A stretch of 64,000 nucleotides of DNA, from NCBI GenBank assembly GCA_034669045.1, contig JAXDOD010000085.1:32808-96807 (forward strand), in the 5' to 3' direction. Shown piece by piece: positions 25,701 to 34,703 of the stretch. Under the pieces are notes generated by a model. That model searched no databases. It worked only from the letters and a program-made list of their open reading frames with translations, and was not told where the DNA came from. The DNA is from VAZQ01 sp034669045 (GTDB lineage Bacteria; Pseudomonadota; Alphaproteobacteria; Rhizobiales; Xanthobacteraceae). Position 1 is the stretch's first letter, and every line of letters begins with the position of its first letter. Position numbers and translations under genes: made by a program.

Positions 25701-26431
25701 TCGAACTCTTGCTCAGCCCGAACGCGTGGGCGGCGCTGCTGACCCTGACCGTGCTCGAGATCGTGCTCGGCATCGACAACCTCGTTTTCATCTCGGTGCT
25801 GACCTCGCGCCTCGATGAGCACCGGGCCAGGCGGGCGCGCGCGATCGGGCTCTCGCTCGCCTTCGTCTTCCGCGTCGCCATGCTGTTCGGGCTGACCTGG
25901 CTCATGGGCCTCACGGCGCCGGTCGTCACCGTCTTCGGCATGGGAATTTCGTGGCGCGACGTCATCCTGATCGGCGGCGGGATGTTCCTGATCGGCAAGG
26001 CAACCCACGAAATCCATTCCGAGGTCGAGGCGCGCGAAGCCGACGCCGCCGAGCCGGACACCGCCGGCAGGGCATTCTCCCTGATCATCGTGCAACTGGT
26101 GGCGATCGACCTGGTGTTCTCGCTCGACTCCATCATCACGGCGATCGGAATGGTGGAACAGATCGAGGTGATGGTCGGCGCGGTCGTCATCGCCATGATC
26201 GTGATGTATGCCGCCGCCAAGCCGGTCGGCGAGTTCATCAAGGAGCATCCGACCACCAAGATGCTGGCGCTCGCGTTCCTGGTGCTGATCGGGGTCGCCC
26301 TGGTGGCGGACGGGTTCGAGTTTCACATTCCGCGCGGCTATATCTATTTCGCCATGGCCTTCGCGGGCGCGGTCGAGATCTTCAACGTGCTGGCGCGCCG
26401 CAACCGGCGCCGGACGCGCACGCCCGCTTGA
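25697..26431 (+). CDS. TerC-family integral membrane protein
   Basis: 244 aa. The TerC motifs LEIVLGIDNLVFISVLTSRL (about 19-38) and IDLVFSLDSIITAIGM (about 138-153) carry the conserved intramembrane Asp residues. About seven hydrophobic segments, with a basic tail RRNRRRTRT. Characterised relatives (TerC, Alx, MeeF/MeeY) act in tellurite resistance, manganese export or metal loading of secreted enzymes. The 4-bp ATGA overlap couples it to pcs. The specific metal is not assignable. Confidence 0.92.
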   Translation: MIELLLSPNAWAALLTLTVLEIVLGIDNLVFISVLTSRLDEHRARRARAIGLSLAFVFRVAMLFGLTWLMGLTAPVVTVFGMGISWRDVILIGGGMFLIGKATHEIHSEVEAREADAAEPDTAGRAFSLIIVQLVAIDLVFSLDSIITAIGMVEQIEVMVGAVVIAMIVMYAAAKPVGEFIKEHPTTKMLALAFLVLIGVALVADGFEFHIPRGYIYFAMAFAGAVEIFNVLARRNRRRTRTPA

Positions 26432-26504
26432 TCCGGCCCCGGGGCTGTGGGACACGATGCGGCCGCCGGCAGGCCCGGAGGCAGATCGACAAGAGGAGTG
26501 AGCC

Positions 26505-27482
26505 ATGGTCGCAGCGGTGCGGGTCCACAGATACGGCGGCCCCGAGGTGCTCACCTATGACGATGTCGCGGTGCCGGCGCCCGGACCCGGGCAGGTCCGC
26601 ATCAAGAACCACGCCTGCGGCGTCAACTTCATCGACACCTATTTCCGCAGCGGCTTGTACCCGGCGCCCGGCGGTCTGCCGTTCATCGCCGGCAACGAGG
26701 CCGCCGGCGAGGTGGTCGCGGTCGGACCCGGCGTGGCGGAGGTCAAGGTCGGCGACCGCGTCGGCTATACGTCGGCGCTCGGCAGCTATGCGGCCGAGCG
26801 CCTCATGCCGGCCGACCGTCTGGTGAAACTGCCGGATGGTATCAGCTACGAGCAGGCCGCCGGCATGATGCTCAAGGGCATGACGGTCGAATATTTGCTT
26901 CACCGTTCCTTCAAGCTGCAGAAGGGCATGAACGTGCTCATCCACGCCGCGGCGGGGGGCATCGGCCTCATTGCGTGCCAGTGGGCGAACCTGATCGGCG
27001 CCAACGTGATCGGGACCGTCGGATCGCGGGAGAAGGCGGCGCTCGCCAAGGCCAACGGCTGCCACCACGCCATCCTTTACCGCGAGGAGGATTTCCCGAC
27101 CAGGGTGAAGGAGATCACCGGCGGCAAGCTGTGCGAGGTGGTCTACGACGGCGTCGGCAAGGACACGTTCCCAGCCTCGCTCGACTGCATCAAGCCGCTC
27201 GGCATGTTCGTGAGCTTCGGCAATTCGTCGGGCTCGATCGAGGCGTTCAACATCAACCTCTTGCAGCAAAAGGGCTCGCTGTTCTGCACGCGCCCGACGC
27301 TCAACACCTATGCGGCCAAGCGCGAGGACCTCGTCGCGATCGCCAGCGATCTGTTCAACGTGGTCGGAAGCGGGAAGATCAAGATCCCGATCAATCAGAA
27401 ATATGCACTCAAGGATGCCCGCAAGGCGCACGAGGACCTGGAAGGCCGCAGGACCACCGGGTCGAGCATCCTGCTCCCCTGA
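26505..27482 (+). CDS. qorA: NADPH:quinone oxidoreductase (zinc-free MDR superfamily)
   Basis: 325 aa, QOR type. N-terminal GroES-like fold (VRIKNHACGVNFIDTYFRSGLYP; GNEAAGEVVAVGPGV), NADPH-binding AAAGGIGLIACQWA near residue 148, and the characteristic KLPDGISYEQAAGMMLKGMTVEYLL. No structural or catalytic zinc ligands, as expected. AAGAGGAG-like ribosome site upstream (about 26490). It reduces small quinones one or two electrons at a time. A small c-type cytochrome gene follows by 21 bp. Confidence 0.93.
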   Translation: MVAAVRVHRYGGPEVLTYDDVAVPAPGPGQVRIKNHACGVNFIDTYFRSGLYPAPGGLPFIAGNEAAGEVVAVGPGVAEVKVGDRVGYTSALGSYAAERLMPADRLVKLPDGISYEQAAGMMLKGMTVEYLLHRSFKLQKGMNVLIHAAAGGIGLIACQWANLIGANVIGTVGSREKAALAKANGCHHAILYREEDFPTRVKEITGGKLCEVVYDGVGKDTFPASLDCIKPLGMFVSFGNSSGSIEAFNINLLQQKGSLFCTRPTLNTYAAKREDLVAIASDLFNVVGSGKIKIPINQKYALKDARKAHEDLEGRRTTGSSILLP

Positions 27483-27503
27483 TCGTTGCTGGAAGCGGCT
27501 GCC

Positions 27504-27830
27504 ATGAACCACCGCGCAAGCGCAGCCCTGGTGCTCGTCGCGGCGATGGTTTTGGCCCGGCCGGCGTCCGCCGATGATGCCGCCGACGCGCAGGTGCTCG
27601 CGATCTCGCGCAAGCACTGCGTACCCTGTCATGCCCGCGATCCGGCCCACCCGGCTTTCGCCAAGCCGCCGCGCGAGATCGCGCTGGAGACGATCGGCGA
27701 ACTCCAACGGCATGCCGCCGGGGTCCTGGAGCAGGTGGTCGAGACCCGCGCCATGCCGCTCGGCAACGAGACCGGAATGACGGAGGCGGAGCGCGACGCG
27801 CTCGCGCGCTGGATTGCGGCCTTGAGGTAA
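27504..27830 (+). CDS. Small periplasmic monohaem c-type cytochrome
   Basis: 108 aa from ATG 27504 (GGAAG 8 nt upstream). Signal peptide to about residue 23 (VLVAAMVLARPASA), then one haem-binding C-x-x-C-H (HCVPCH) with a downstream Met in AMPLGNETGMTEAE that could be the sixth ligand. The C-terminal ERDALARWIAAL is the closing helix of class I cytochromes. It likely accepts or donates electrons in the periplasm. Close spacing behind qorA suggests co-transcription, but partner proteins are unknown. Confidence 0.87.
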   Translation: MNHRASAALVLVAAMVLARPASADDAADAQVLAISRKHCVPCHARDPAHPAFAKPPREIALETIGELQRHAAGVLEQVVETRAMPLGNETGMTEAERDALARWIAALR

Positions 27831-27831
27831 C

Positions 27832-28509
27832 TCAGAGCAGGGCCGCGATGCGGCCGAACGCGGGATGCGGCGCGCCGTCCGGCGGCAGGCGCGGCACGGC
27901 GATCACCTCGAGCGGATCGACGAAGCGCGCGATGGTGGCGACGGTATCGTCGAGCGAGGCGCCGGGCACTTCGCTTTCGCTCACCACCACGGCGGCGATG
28001 TCGAGATTTCGCTGCGCAATCACGTGAAGCGCGCTGAGCGTGTGACTGATCGTGCCCAGGTAGCTGCCGCCGACGAGCAGGACCGGCAGACGCAGCGCCG
28101 TCATCCAATCCAGGACCGTGCGGCTCTGATCGAGCGGGACCATCGCGCCGCCGACGCCTTCGATGAAAAGCGTGCCGCGGACTGCCATGGCGGCGCGGCG
28201 GGAAAAGGCGGTGAGGTCGTTGAAATCGATGGCGCGGCCCTCGCGCGCGGCGGCGAGGTCGGGCGACAGCGGCGCTGCGAAGCGCCAGGGCGAGATGCGC
28301 TCGATCTCCGCCATCGTGATCGGGCGCCCGAGCGCGCCCAGCAGAACGCCGGGATCGCTGGTTCCCGCCGCCGCCGAATCGAAGCCGCTGATCACCGGCT
28401 TGATCGCGTCCACTGCGCGCCCTTCGGCGCGCAGATACCGGATCAGCGCTGCGGTCACGAAGGTCTTGCCGATGCCGGTGCCGGTGCCGGTGACGAAGAT
28501 TGCGGTCAC
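27832..28509 (-). CDS. bioD: Dethiobiotin synthetase BioD
   Basis: 225 aa from GTG 28509, overlapping the bioF stop by 4 bp (GTGA). BioD carboxylates 7,8-diaminopelargonate with ATP. P-loop IFVTGTGTGIGKTFV at the N-terminus, DAIKPVISGFD, FEGVGG-type IEGVGGAMVPL, and SYLGTISHTLSAL are all family blocks. A GGAGGGAGAAG ribosome site lies inside the end of bioF. Length normal. Confidence 0.93.
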   Translation of the reverse strand: MTAIFVTGTGTGIGKTFVTAALIRYLRAEGRAVDAIKPVISGFDSAAAGTSDPGVLLGALGRPITMAEIERISPWRFAAPLSPDLAAAREGRAIDFNDLTAFSRRAAMAVRGTLFIEGVGGAMVPLDQSRTVLDWMTALRLPVLLVGGSYLGTISHTLSALHVIAQRNLDIAAVVVSESEVPGASLDDTVATIARFVDPLEVIAVPRLPPDGAPHPAFGRIAALL

Positions 28510-29690
28510 GACGGGGTGCTTCTCCCTCCCAACCGGGGGGAGGGCGTTATCCGGCTGCGCACGATCTCGGCGAGGCGCACGATCTCGGCGTCGGGATGGC
28601 CGGCCGTGAAGGTGAAGCGCAGCCGCGCGGTGCCGGCCGGGACTGTCGGGGGCCGGATCGCGATCACCAGGAAGCCTTCGGCTTCGAGCAGCCGTGATGC
28701 GGCCAGCGCCGCCTCGGCCTCGCCGATCAGCAGCGGGACGATCGGGCTGGTCGCCTCCGGCAATCCGAGCAGGCTGGTGAATTTCCGCGCCTTGGCGAGC
28801 GGCAGCGCGCAATAAGCGGCCTCGCGCTCGATGACTTCGATCGCGGCGATCGCGGCGGCCACGGTCGCGGGCGGCAGGCCGGTCGAATAGACGAAGGTGC
28901 GGGCGCGGTTGCGGATCAGGTCGATCACCGCCGCGGAAGCGCAGAGGTAGCCGCCATAGCCGCCGACCGCCTTCGAGAGCGTACCCATCTGCAGCGGGAT
29001 GTCGACTTGCGTGCCATGCGCGAAGGTCGCGCCGCGGCCGCCGCCGATGACGCCGATGCCGTGGGCGTCGTCGGTCATCAGCCAGGCGTCGTGGCGTCGC
29101 GCCAGCGCGGCAAGCGCAGGAAGGGGCGCGAGGTCGCCGTCCATGGAGAACACGCCGTCGGTGGCGATCAAGGCGCGCGCGTGCCGGCCGCGATGCTCGG
29201 CCAGCAGGACCTGCGCATGCGCCACGTCGCCATGGCGAAACGGCACGACCGTCGCGCGGGCGAGCCGCGCGCCGGCCCACAGACAGGCGTGGGACAGCTC
29301 ATCGACCAGCACCAGATCGTCGGGACCGACCAGCGCCGGGATGATGCCGGCATTCGCCAGATATCCGGAGCCGAACACGCAGGCCGCCGCGGTGCCCTTG
29401 AGCCGCGCCAGCCGGGCTTCCAGCTCGGCGAACAGTGGATGATTGCCGGTGACGAGCCGCGCGGCGCCGGATCCCGCGCCGTAGCGCGAGAGCGCGGCGA
29501 TGGCCGCCTCCTTGACGGCAGGATGGTGCGTCAGATTGAGGTAGTCGTTGCAGCAGAACGACAACAGTCGTCGCCCACCGCGCACCGCCCAGATGCCATC
29601 CAGGCGGGTCGTGTCGGCGAGCACGCGGCGCAGCCCCGCGCGGTCGAGTTCGCCAAGCTTTTGCGCCGCGAAGTCGTCCAGTGACTGCAT
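28506..29690 (-). CDS. bioF: 8-amino-7-oxononanoate synthase BioF
   Basis: 394 aa. PLP-dependent alpha-oxoamine synthase joining pimeloyl thioester and L-alanine. Visible: CCNDYLNLTHHPAV, GSGAARLVTGNHPLFAELE, GVFSMDGDLAPL, DDAHGIGVIG and the PLP lysine in MGTLSKAVGGYGGY (about residue 238). Coupled to bioD downstream and divergent from bioA across 25 bp. No bioB is within the window. Confidence 0.94.
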   Translation of the reverse strand: MQSLDDFAAQKLGELDRAGLRRVLADTTRLDGIWAVRGGRRLLSFCCNDYLNLTHHPAVKEAAIAALSRYGAGSGAARLVTGNHPLFAELEARLARLKGTAAACVFGSGYLANAGIIPALVGPDDLVLVDELSHACLWAGARLARATVVPFRHGDVAHAQVLLAEHRGRHARALIATDGVFSMDGDLAPLPALAALARRHDAWLMTDDAHGIGVIGGGRGATFAHGTQVDIPLQMGTLSKAVGGYGGYLCASAAVIDLIRNRARTFVYSTGLPPATVAAAIAAIEVIEREAAYCALPLAKARKFTSLLGLPEATSPIVPLLIGEAEAALAASRLLEAEGFLVIAIRPPTVPAGTARLRFTFTAGHPDAEIVRLAEIVRSRITPSPRLGGRSTPS

Positions 29691-29707
29691 GCCCTAACGC
29701 CTATAAT
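29681..29707 (+). promoter_or_regulatory. Candidate promoter for bioA (possible leaderless transcript)
   Basis: A perfect TATAAT at 29702-29707 lies 8 bp before the bioA ATG, with GTGACT (4/6 match to TTGACA) at 29681-29686 and a 15-bp spacer. A start site 6-8 nt after the box would fall at the ATG itself. Confidence 0.45.
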
Positions 29708-29715
29708 ACGCCGCC

Positions 29716-31008
29716 ATGGAAGGGAAGCGATCCGCCGACGGCAACCCCGGCTGGTACGAGGCCGGGCTGCCGCATGTCTGGCTGCCTTATGCCCAGATGA
29801 AGACGATGCGGCCGCCGCTCGCGGTCGCGCGCACGCAGGGCTGCCGCATCGTGCTCGCCGACGGGCGCGAGCTGATCGACGGCATCGCGTCCTGGTGGAC
29901 CGCCTGCCACGGCTATGACCATCCCCACATCCGCGGCGCCGTCGAGCACCAACTGGCGCTGATGCCGCATGTGATGTTCGGCGGGCTCGCGCACGAGCCG
30001 GCGTTGACGCTGGCGCGGCGGCTGGCGGCGCTGCTGCCGGGCGATCTCGACCGCGTGTTCTTCTCCGACTCCGGCTCGGTCGCAGTCGAGGTCGCGATGA
30101 AGATGGCGGTGCAGTATTGGCTCAACCGCGGCATCCGCGGCCGCACGCGCTTCGTCTCGTTCAAGGGCGGCTATCACGGCGATACGACCGGGGCGATGGC
30201 GGTCACCGACCCGGAGGGCGGGATGCACGCGCTGTTCCGGGGACTGCTGCCGGAGCATCATGTCGTCGACCTGCCGCAAGGGCAGGAGAGTGCAGCGGCG
30301 TTCGCGCGACTTCTTGAACGTCACGCCGGAGACATCGCCGGCATCATCGTCGAGCCGCTGGTGCAGGGCGCGGGCGGCATGCGCTTTCACGACGCTCAGG
30401 TGTTGCGGCGCCTGCGCGAGGCGGCCGATCGCCACGATCTCCTGCTGATCTTCGACGAGATCTTCACCGGCTTCGGCCGTACCGGCAGCATGTTCGCCTG
30501 CGAGGCCGCCGGCGTGGTGCCCGACATCATCACCCTCTCGAAGGCGCTGACGGCGGGGACGCTGCCGCTCGCTGCCACCGTCGCGCGCCGCAAGGTGTTC
30601 GAGGCGTTCTGGTCGGACGATCCCAAGCACGCGCTGATGCACGGGCCGACCTACATGGCCAATGCGCTGGCCTGCGCCGCCGCCAATGCCTCGCTCGACC
30701 TGTTCGAGCGGGAGCCGCAACTGCGGCAGGTGAAGGCGATCGAGGCGCAGTTGGCGCACGAGCTTGCGCCTTGCCGCCCGCTGGCGGGCGTCAAGGACGT
30801 GCGCGTGAAGGGAGCGATCGGCGTGGTGGAGCTTGAGCGCATCGACGATCTCGATGCGCTGCGCGCCCGGTTCGTGGAGGAGGGCGTGTTCATCCGCCCG
30901 TTCGGCAACGTGGTCTATCTCACGCCGGCGTTCACCATCGACACTGAGGAACTGACGACGCTTACGAGGACGATCGTCAAGGTTTTGAGAGAACGCACGG
31001 GCCCCTAA
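29716..31008 (+). CDS. bioA: Adenosylmethionine-8-amino-7-oxononanoate aminotransferase BioA
   Basis: 430 aa. Class III PLP aminotransferase producing 7,8-diaminopelargonate with SAM as amino donor. HVWLPYAQM near the start and IASWWTACHGYDHP are BioA-specific. FSDSGSVAVEVAMKMA, FKGGYHGDTTGAMAV, LIFDEIFTGFGRTG and the PLP lysine in TLSKALTAG (about residue 277) follow. No ribosome site is visible before the ATG, while a TATAAT box lies 8 bp upstream. The stop overlaps the convergent rimO stop. Confidence 0.94.
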   Translation: MEGKRSADGNPGWYEAGLPHVWLPYAQMKTMRPPLAVARTQGCRIVLADGRELIDGIASWWTACHGYDHPHIRGAVEHQLALMPHVMFGGLAHEPALTLARRLAALLPGDLDRVFFSDSGSVAVEVAMKMAVQYWLNRGIRGRTRFVSFKGGYHGDTTGAMAVTDPEGGMHALFRGLLPEHHVVDLPQGQESAAAFARLLERHAGDIAGIIVEPLVQGAGGMRFHDAQVLRRLREAADRHDLLLIFDEIFTGFGRTGSMFACEAAGVVPDIITLSKALTAGTLPLAATVARRKVFEAFWSDDPKHALMHGPTYMANALACAAANASLDLFEREPQLRQVKAIEAQLAHELAPCRPLAGVKDVRVKGAIGVVELERIDDLDALRARFVEEGVFIRPFGNVVYLTPAFTIDTEELTTLTRTIVKVLRERTGP

Positions 31009-32330
31009 AACCCCACCGCGGTGCCGTGCAGGTCATATTGCTCGGCGCGTTCGATCTTGACGGTCGCGATCTCGCCGACACGCAAGGGACGGCGGCTCGC
31101 GACGTAGACCGCGCCGTCGATCTGTGGCGCGTCACCCTTGCTGCGGCCTTTGGCGACGGTCGGCCCGACCTCGTCGATGATGACCTGCTGGCGCGTGCCG
31201 ATCTTGCGCTTGAGCCGGCGCGTTGAGATCGCCTGCTGGCGCGCCATCAGGGCGTTCCAACGCGCCTCCTTCACGTAGGCCGGAACGGCGGCGGCCAGAT
31301 CGTTGGCGGGCGCGCCGGCGACCGGCTCGTAGCGGAAGCAGCCGACGCGATCGAGTTCGGCCGCGTCAAGCCAATCGAGCAGCATCTGGAAATCCGCCTC
31401 GGTCTCGCCGGGGAACCCGACGATGAAGGTCGAGCGGATGGTGAGCTCCGGACAAATCTCGCGCCAGCGGCGCACGCGCTCGAGCGTCTTCTCCTGCGCC
31501 GCCGGTCGTTTCATGCGCCGAAGCACATCCGGGCTCGCGTGCTGGAACGGCACATCGAGATAGGGCAGCACCTTACCCTCGGCCATCAGCGCGATGACGT
31601 CGTCCACGTGCGGATAGGGATAGACGTAATGCAGCCGGACCCAGACGCCGAACTCGCCCAGCGCGCGGGCGAGATCGAGGAACTTCGCGCGCACCTCGCC
31701 GCCCTTCCAGTCGCTCGCCGCATATTTGATGTCGACCCCATAGGCAGAGGTGTCCTGCGAGATGACGAGCAGTTCCTTCACCCCCGCCGCCACCAGGCGC
31801 TCGGCCTCGCGCAGCACGTCGGCGGCCGGCCGCGAGACCAGATCGCCGCGCAGCTTCGGGATGATGCAGAAGGTGCAGCGATTGTTGCAACCCTCCGAGA
31901 TCTTGAGATAAGCGTAGTGGCGCGGGGTGAGCTTGATGCCTTCCGGCGGAACCAGGTCGAGGAATGGGTCGTGGCGCGGCGGCAGCGCGCGGTGGACCGC
32001 GTCCAGGACGCTTTCGTATTGCTGCGGGCCGGTCACCGCGAGCACGCCCGGATAGCGGCTGGTGATCTTCTCCGGCTCGGCGCCCATGCAGCCTGTCACG
32101 ATCACTTTGCCGTTCTTGGCGAGCGCCTCGCCGATGGCGGCGAGCGATTCCGCCTGCGCGCTGTCGAGGAAGCCGCAGGTGTTGACGATCGCGAGGTCGG
32201 CGCCCTCGTGCGCGCGCGCCAGCTCGTAGCCCTCGGCACGCAACCGCGTGATGATGCGCTCTGAATCGACCAGCGCTTTGGGGCAGCCGAGCGAGACGAA
32301 GCTCACCTTGGGCGCGCGCAGATCCTCCAT
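31005..32330 (-). CDS. rimO: Ribosomal protein uS12 methylthiotransferase RimO
   Basis: 441 aa from ATG 32330 (AGGAG 6 nt upstream). Radical-SAM methylthiotransferase modifying Asp of ribosomal protein S12. UPF0004 domain with Cys residues in SLGCPKALVDSE, VNTCGFLD and VTGCMG (second 4Fe-4S cluster); radical-SAM motif C-x3-C-x2-C in EGCNNRCTFCIIPKLRG; C-terminal TRAM domain (about 380-441). FVSLGCPKALVDSE separates RimO from MiaB. Its 3' end overlaps the bioA stop by 4 bp (convergent). Complete. Confidence 0.95.
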   Translation of the reverse strand: MEDLRAPKVSFVSLGCPKALVDSERIITRLRAEGYELARAHEGADLAIVNTCGFLDSAQAESLAAIGEALAKNGKVIVTGCMGAEPEKITSRYPGVLAVTGPQQYESVLDAVHRALPPRHDPFLDLVPPEGIKLTPRHYAYLKISEGCNNRCTFCIIPKLRGDLVSRPAADVLREAERLVAAGVKELLVISQDTSAYGVDIKYAASDWKGGEVRAKFLDLARALGEFGVWVRLHYVYPYPHVDDVIALMAEGKVLPYLDVPFQHASPDVLRRMKRPAAQEKTLERVRRWREICPELTIRSTFIVGFPGETEADFQMLLDWLDAAELDRVGCFRYEPVAGAPANDLAAAVPAYVKEARWNALMARQQAISTRRLKRKIGTRQQVIIDEVGPTVAKGRSKGDAPQIDGAVYVASRRPLRVGEIATVKIERAEQYDLHGTAVGF

Positions 32331-32426
32331 CCGAAACTCCTGAATGCCGCATGGAGCTAATCGCCGTCCACGACAAATGCAAGAAGTTCGGGCATAAGCT
32401 GGCGCCAGCCGGTCGCGAGGTCGTCG

Positions 32427-33392
32427 ATGAAAGCCGTAATCTACCCGTTCCGCAAGGATGACGCGATCGTCCAGCTCGCCGAAGATTTTCCCGAACTCGA
32501 ATGGGCCATCGTGTCCTCGACCGACGAGCTTGCGGGCGAAATCGGCGACGCCGAGATCCTGGTGACCAGTAACCGCGCCTGCACGCCGGCCTATGGCGAG
32601 GTGCTGCGGAGCCGTGCGCCCGTGCTGCGCTGGATGTACTTCAGCTCGTCCGGCATCGAACGCGGCGTGGCCATGGGTATCCCGGACGGCGTGCGGGTCA
32701 CCAACTCGACCGGCGTGAAGGCCACCATGGTATCGGAGCACGCGGTGACGCTGCTGCTTGCGGTCCTGCGCCAGCTTCCGGAGATCACCCGTCACCAGCG
32801 CGCCCACCTCTATACCCGCGAGGAGACCAACGCGAAGCTTCGCACCCTCGAAGGCGCCACCGTCTGCGTCGTCGGCCGCGGCGCCATCGGGCGCGAGGTG
32901 GTACGCAAGGTCAAGGCCTTCGATGCCCGCGCGATCGCGGTCTCGCGTTCGGACCAGGATTCCGGTGACGTCGAGGCGGTGTTCCCACGCGAGCGCATCC
33001 GCGACGCCTTCGCGCAGGCCGACGCGGTGGTGATCTGCACCGCCGGCGACGAGACCAGCGTCGGCATGGTCGGCCCCGCCGAGCTTGCGGCGCTCAAGCC
33101 GTCGGCGCTCCTTGTCAATGTGGCGCGCGGCGAGATCGTCGACGAACCGGCGCTGATCGCGGCGTTGCGCGAGGGCCGCCTCGCCGGCGCCGGGCTCGAC
33201 GTCTACGAGACCGAGCCGCTGCCGGCAGACAGCCCGCTCTGGGACATGCCCAACGTGATCTGTTCGCCGCATATCGCGGGCGGCGGCTCGACCGGCTACT
33301 TCCTGCACAAGAATCTGTTCGTGCGCAATCTCGAACGCCTGCGCAACGGTGCGCCGCTGCTCAATGAATGCAAGATTCCGGCGCGAGCTTGA
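32427..33392 (+). CDS. D-2-hydroxyacid dehydrogenase family protein
   Basis: 321 aa. Rossmann motif VVGRGAIGREVVRKVKAFD (about 149-167), catalytic Arg in VNVARGEIVDE, Glu in DVYETEPLP and His in CSPHIAGG. SSSGIERGV and GVKATMVSEHAVTLLLAV are the usual hinge blocks. No paralogue-level similarity to the dehydrogenase at 21.4 kb beyond family motifs. Followed at 63 bp by an ornithine-cyclodeaminase-family gene, suggesting joint metabolism of an amino or keto acid. Substrate not assignable. Confidence 0.92.
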   Translation: MKAVIYPFRKDDAIVQLAEDFPELEWAIVSSTDELAGEIGDAEILVTSNRACTPAYGEVLRSRAPVLRWMYFSSSGIERGVAMGIPDGVRVTNSTGVKATMVSEHAVTLLLAVLRQLPEITRHQRAHLYTREETNAKLRTLEGATVCVVGRGAIGREVVRKVKAFDARAIAVSRSDQDSGDVEAVFPRERIRDAFAQADAVVICTAGDETSVGMVGPAELAALKPSALLVNVARGEIVDEPALIAALREGRLAGAGLDVYETEPLPADSPLWDMPNVICSPHIAGGGSTGYFLHKNLFVRNLERLRNGAPLLNECKIPARA

Positions 33393-33455
33393 TGTGGTCC
33401 GCTGTCGACATCGCGACCCGCGGATCAATCGGCGATTCAAAGGAAGCGAGATCAG

Positions 33456-34562
33456 ATGACCCTCATCATCAACAACCATGACGTCGAGCAGGTTCTCACG
33501 ATGGAGATGACGCTCGATGCGCTGGAGGAATCCTATCTCGCGCTCGCCGCCGGGGAAGCGGTCTGCCGCCCGCGCATCGACATCCGCATCCCGACCAGCG
33601 ATCCATCCAGGACCTACCAGTGGGGAACCATGGAGGGCGGTTCGACCGCCGGCTATTTCGCCATCCGGATGAAGTCCGACGTGGTCTACGAGAGTCGATA
33701 CAACGGCGCGGTGACGCAGGAGAAGTACTGCATACGGCCGGGGTTGTTCTGCGGGATGATCCTGCTCACGTCGATCGAGAACGGCGAGTTTCTGGCCTTC
33801 GTCAACGACGGCCACCTGCAGCACATGCGCGTCGGCGCTGACGGCGGCATCGGCGTCAAATATCTCGCCAACGAGGATGCCGAGGTGGTCGGGATGCTCG
33901 GCTCCGGCGGCATGTCGCGCACCCACATGCAGGCGTTCACGCGCGTGCGCAACATCAAGAAGCTGCAGGTGTTCAGCCCGACCAGGGAGAACCGCGAGAA
34001 ATTCGGCCGCGAGATGGCGGCGAAATACAACATCGAGGTCAAGGTCTGCGACCGGCCGGAAGATGTCTACAAGGGCGCGCATATCCTCGCCGCGCTCACC
34101 GATTCCGCCGTCGCGGTGACCGAGGGGGGCCTGCTCGAAAAGGGAGCCCATATCGTGGTCGTCGGCGGCACCGGCAAGCCCGATGCGGACAGCCTCAGGC
34201 GGGTGGATGTCTACCTGCGTTTCGGCGACACGCCGGCGCCGGTCGGGCACCCGGAGCTCGCCACCGACGCCGAGCATCTCGGCTACGAGGCGAGGCCGAA
34301 CCACGACAAGCACGGCGATGGCCGGCACAGCCGCCGCCAGCACGGCAACTCGCTGCCGGACAAGCGCGTCACGCTCGCCGACCTGGTGCAGGGCAAGGCC
34401 AGGGGCCGCACCGCCGCCGACCAGATCAGCTACTCCGAGCGCGGCAACCTGCAGGGCGCCCAGTTCTACGCCGTCGCCGGCAAGGTTTATGAGGCGGTCA
34501 AGCGCGCCGGTCTGGGGCGGGAAATCCCGACCGAATGGTTTCTCCAGGACATCCGGAACTGA
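33456..34562 (+). CDS. Ornithine cyclodeaminase / mu-crystallin family protein
   Basis: 368 aa. NAD(P)-binding GMLGSGGMSRTHMQAFTRVR (about 147-166), N-terminal LTMEMTLDALEESYLALAAGEAVCRPR, and GYFAIRMKS are family blocks. Members include ornithine cyclodeaminases, alanine dehydrogenase-like enzymes and ketimine reductases. The C-terminal part has an unusual charged insertion (HDKHGDGRHSRRQHG, about 288-302). Ribosome site GGAAGCGAG about 9 nt upstream. Exact reaction unknown. Confidence 0.9.
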   Translation: MTLIINNHDVEQVLTMEMTLDALEESYLALAAGEAVCRPRIDIRIPTSDPSRTYQWGTMEGGSTAGYFAIRMKSDVVYESRYNGAVTQEKYCIRPGLFCGMILLTSIENGEFLAFVNDGHLQHMRVGADGGIGVKYLANEDAEVVGMLGSGGMSRTHMQAFTRVRNIKKLQVFSPTRENREKFGREMAAKYNIEVKVCDRPEDVYKGAHILAALTDSAVAVTEGGLLEKGAHIVVVGGTGKPDADSLRRVDVYLRFGDTPAPVGHPELATDAEHLGYEARPNHDKHGDGRHSRRQHGNSLPDKRVTLADLVQGKARGRTAADQISYSERGNLQGAQFYAVAGKVYEAVKRAGLGREIPTEWFLQDIRN

Positions 34563-34703
34563 GCGCCCGCTGAAGTGTCAACGATGGGCCGACAAGACTC
34601 GAGCCCATCATGACTTCCGGCTAATCTGCAAACGCGATGGCATGCCGTCTTTCAACGGATCCTCGTCTTGCAAGCCACCGCAACCACTTGAAGGATCGGT
34701 CGA

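Noticed and set aside
27832..29280. Long fused frame covering bioD and antisense-shifted bioF
   Set aside because: Only the bioD part is real; the upstream part is bioF read in the wrong frame.
32331..34343. Very long N-terminal extension of RimO
   Set aside because: The extension is antisense to the hydroxyacid dehydrogenase and cyclodeaminase-family genes; RimO's true start with AGGAG is at 32330.
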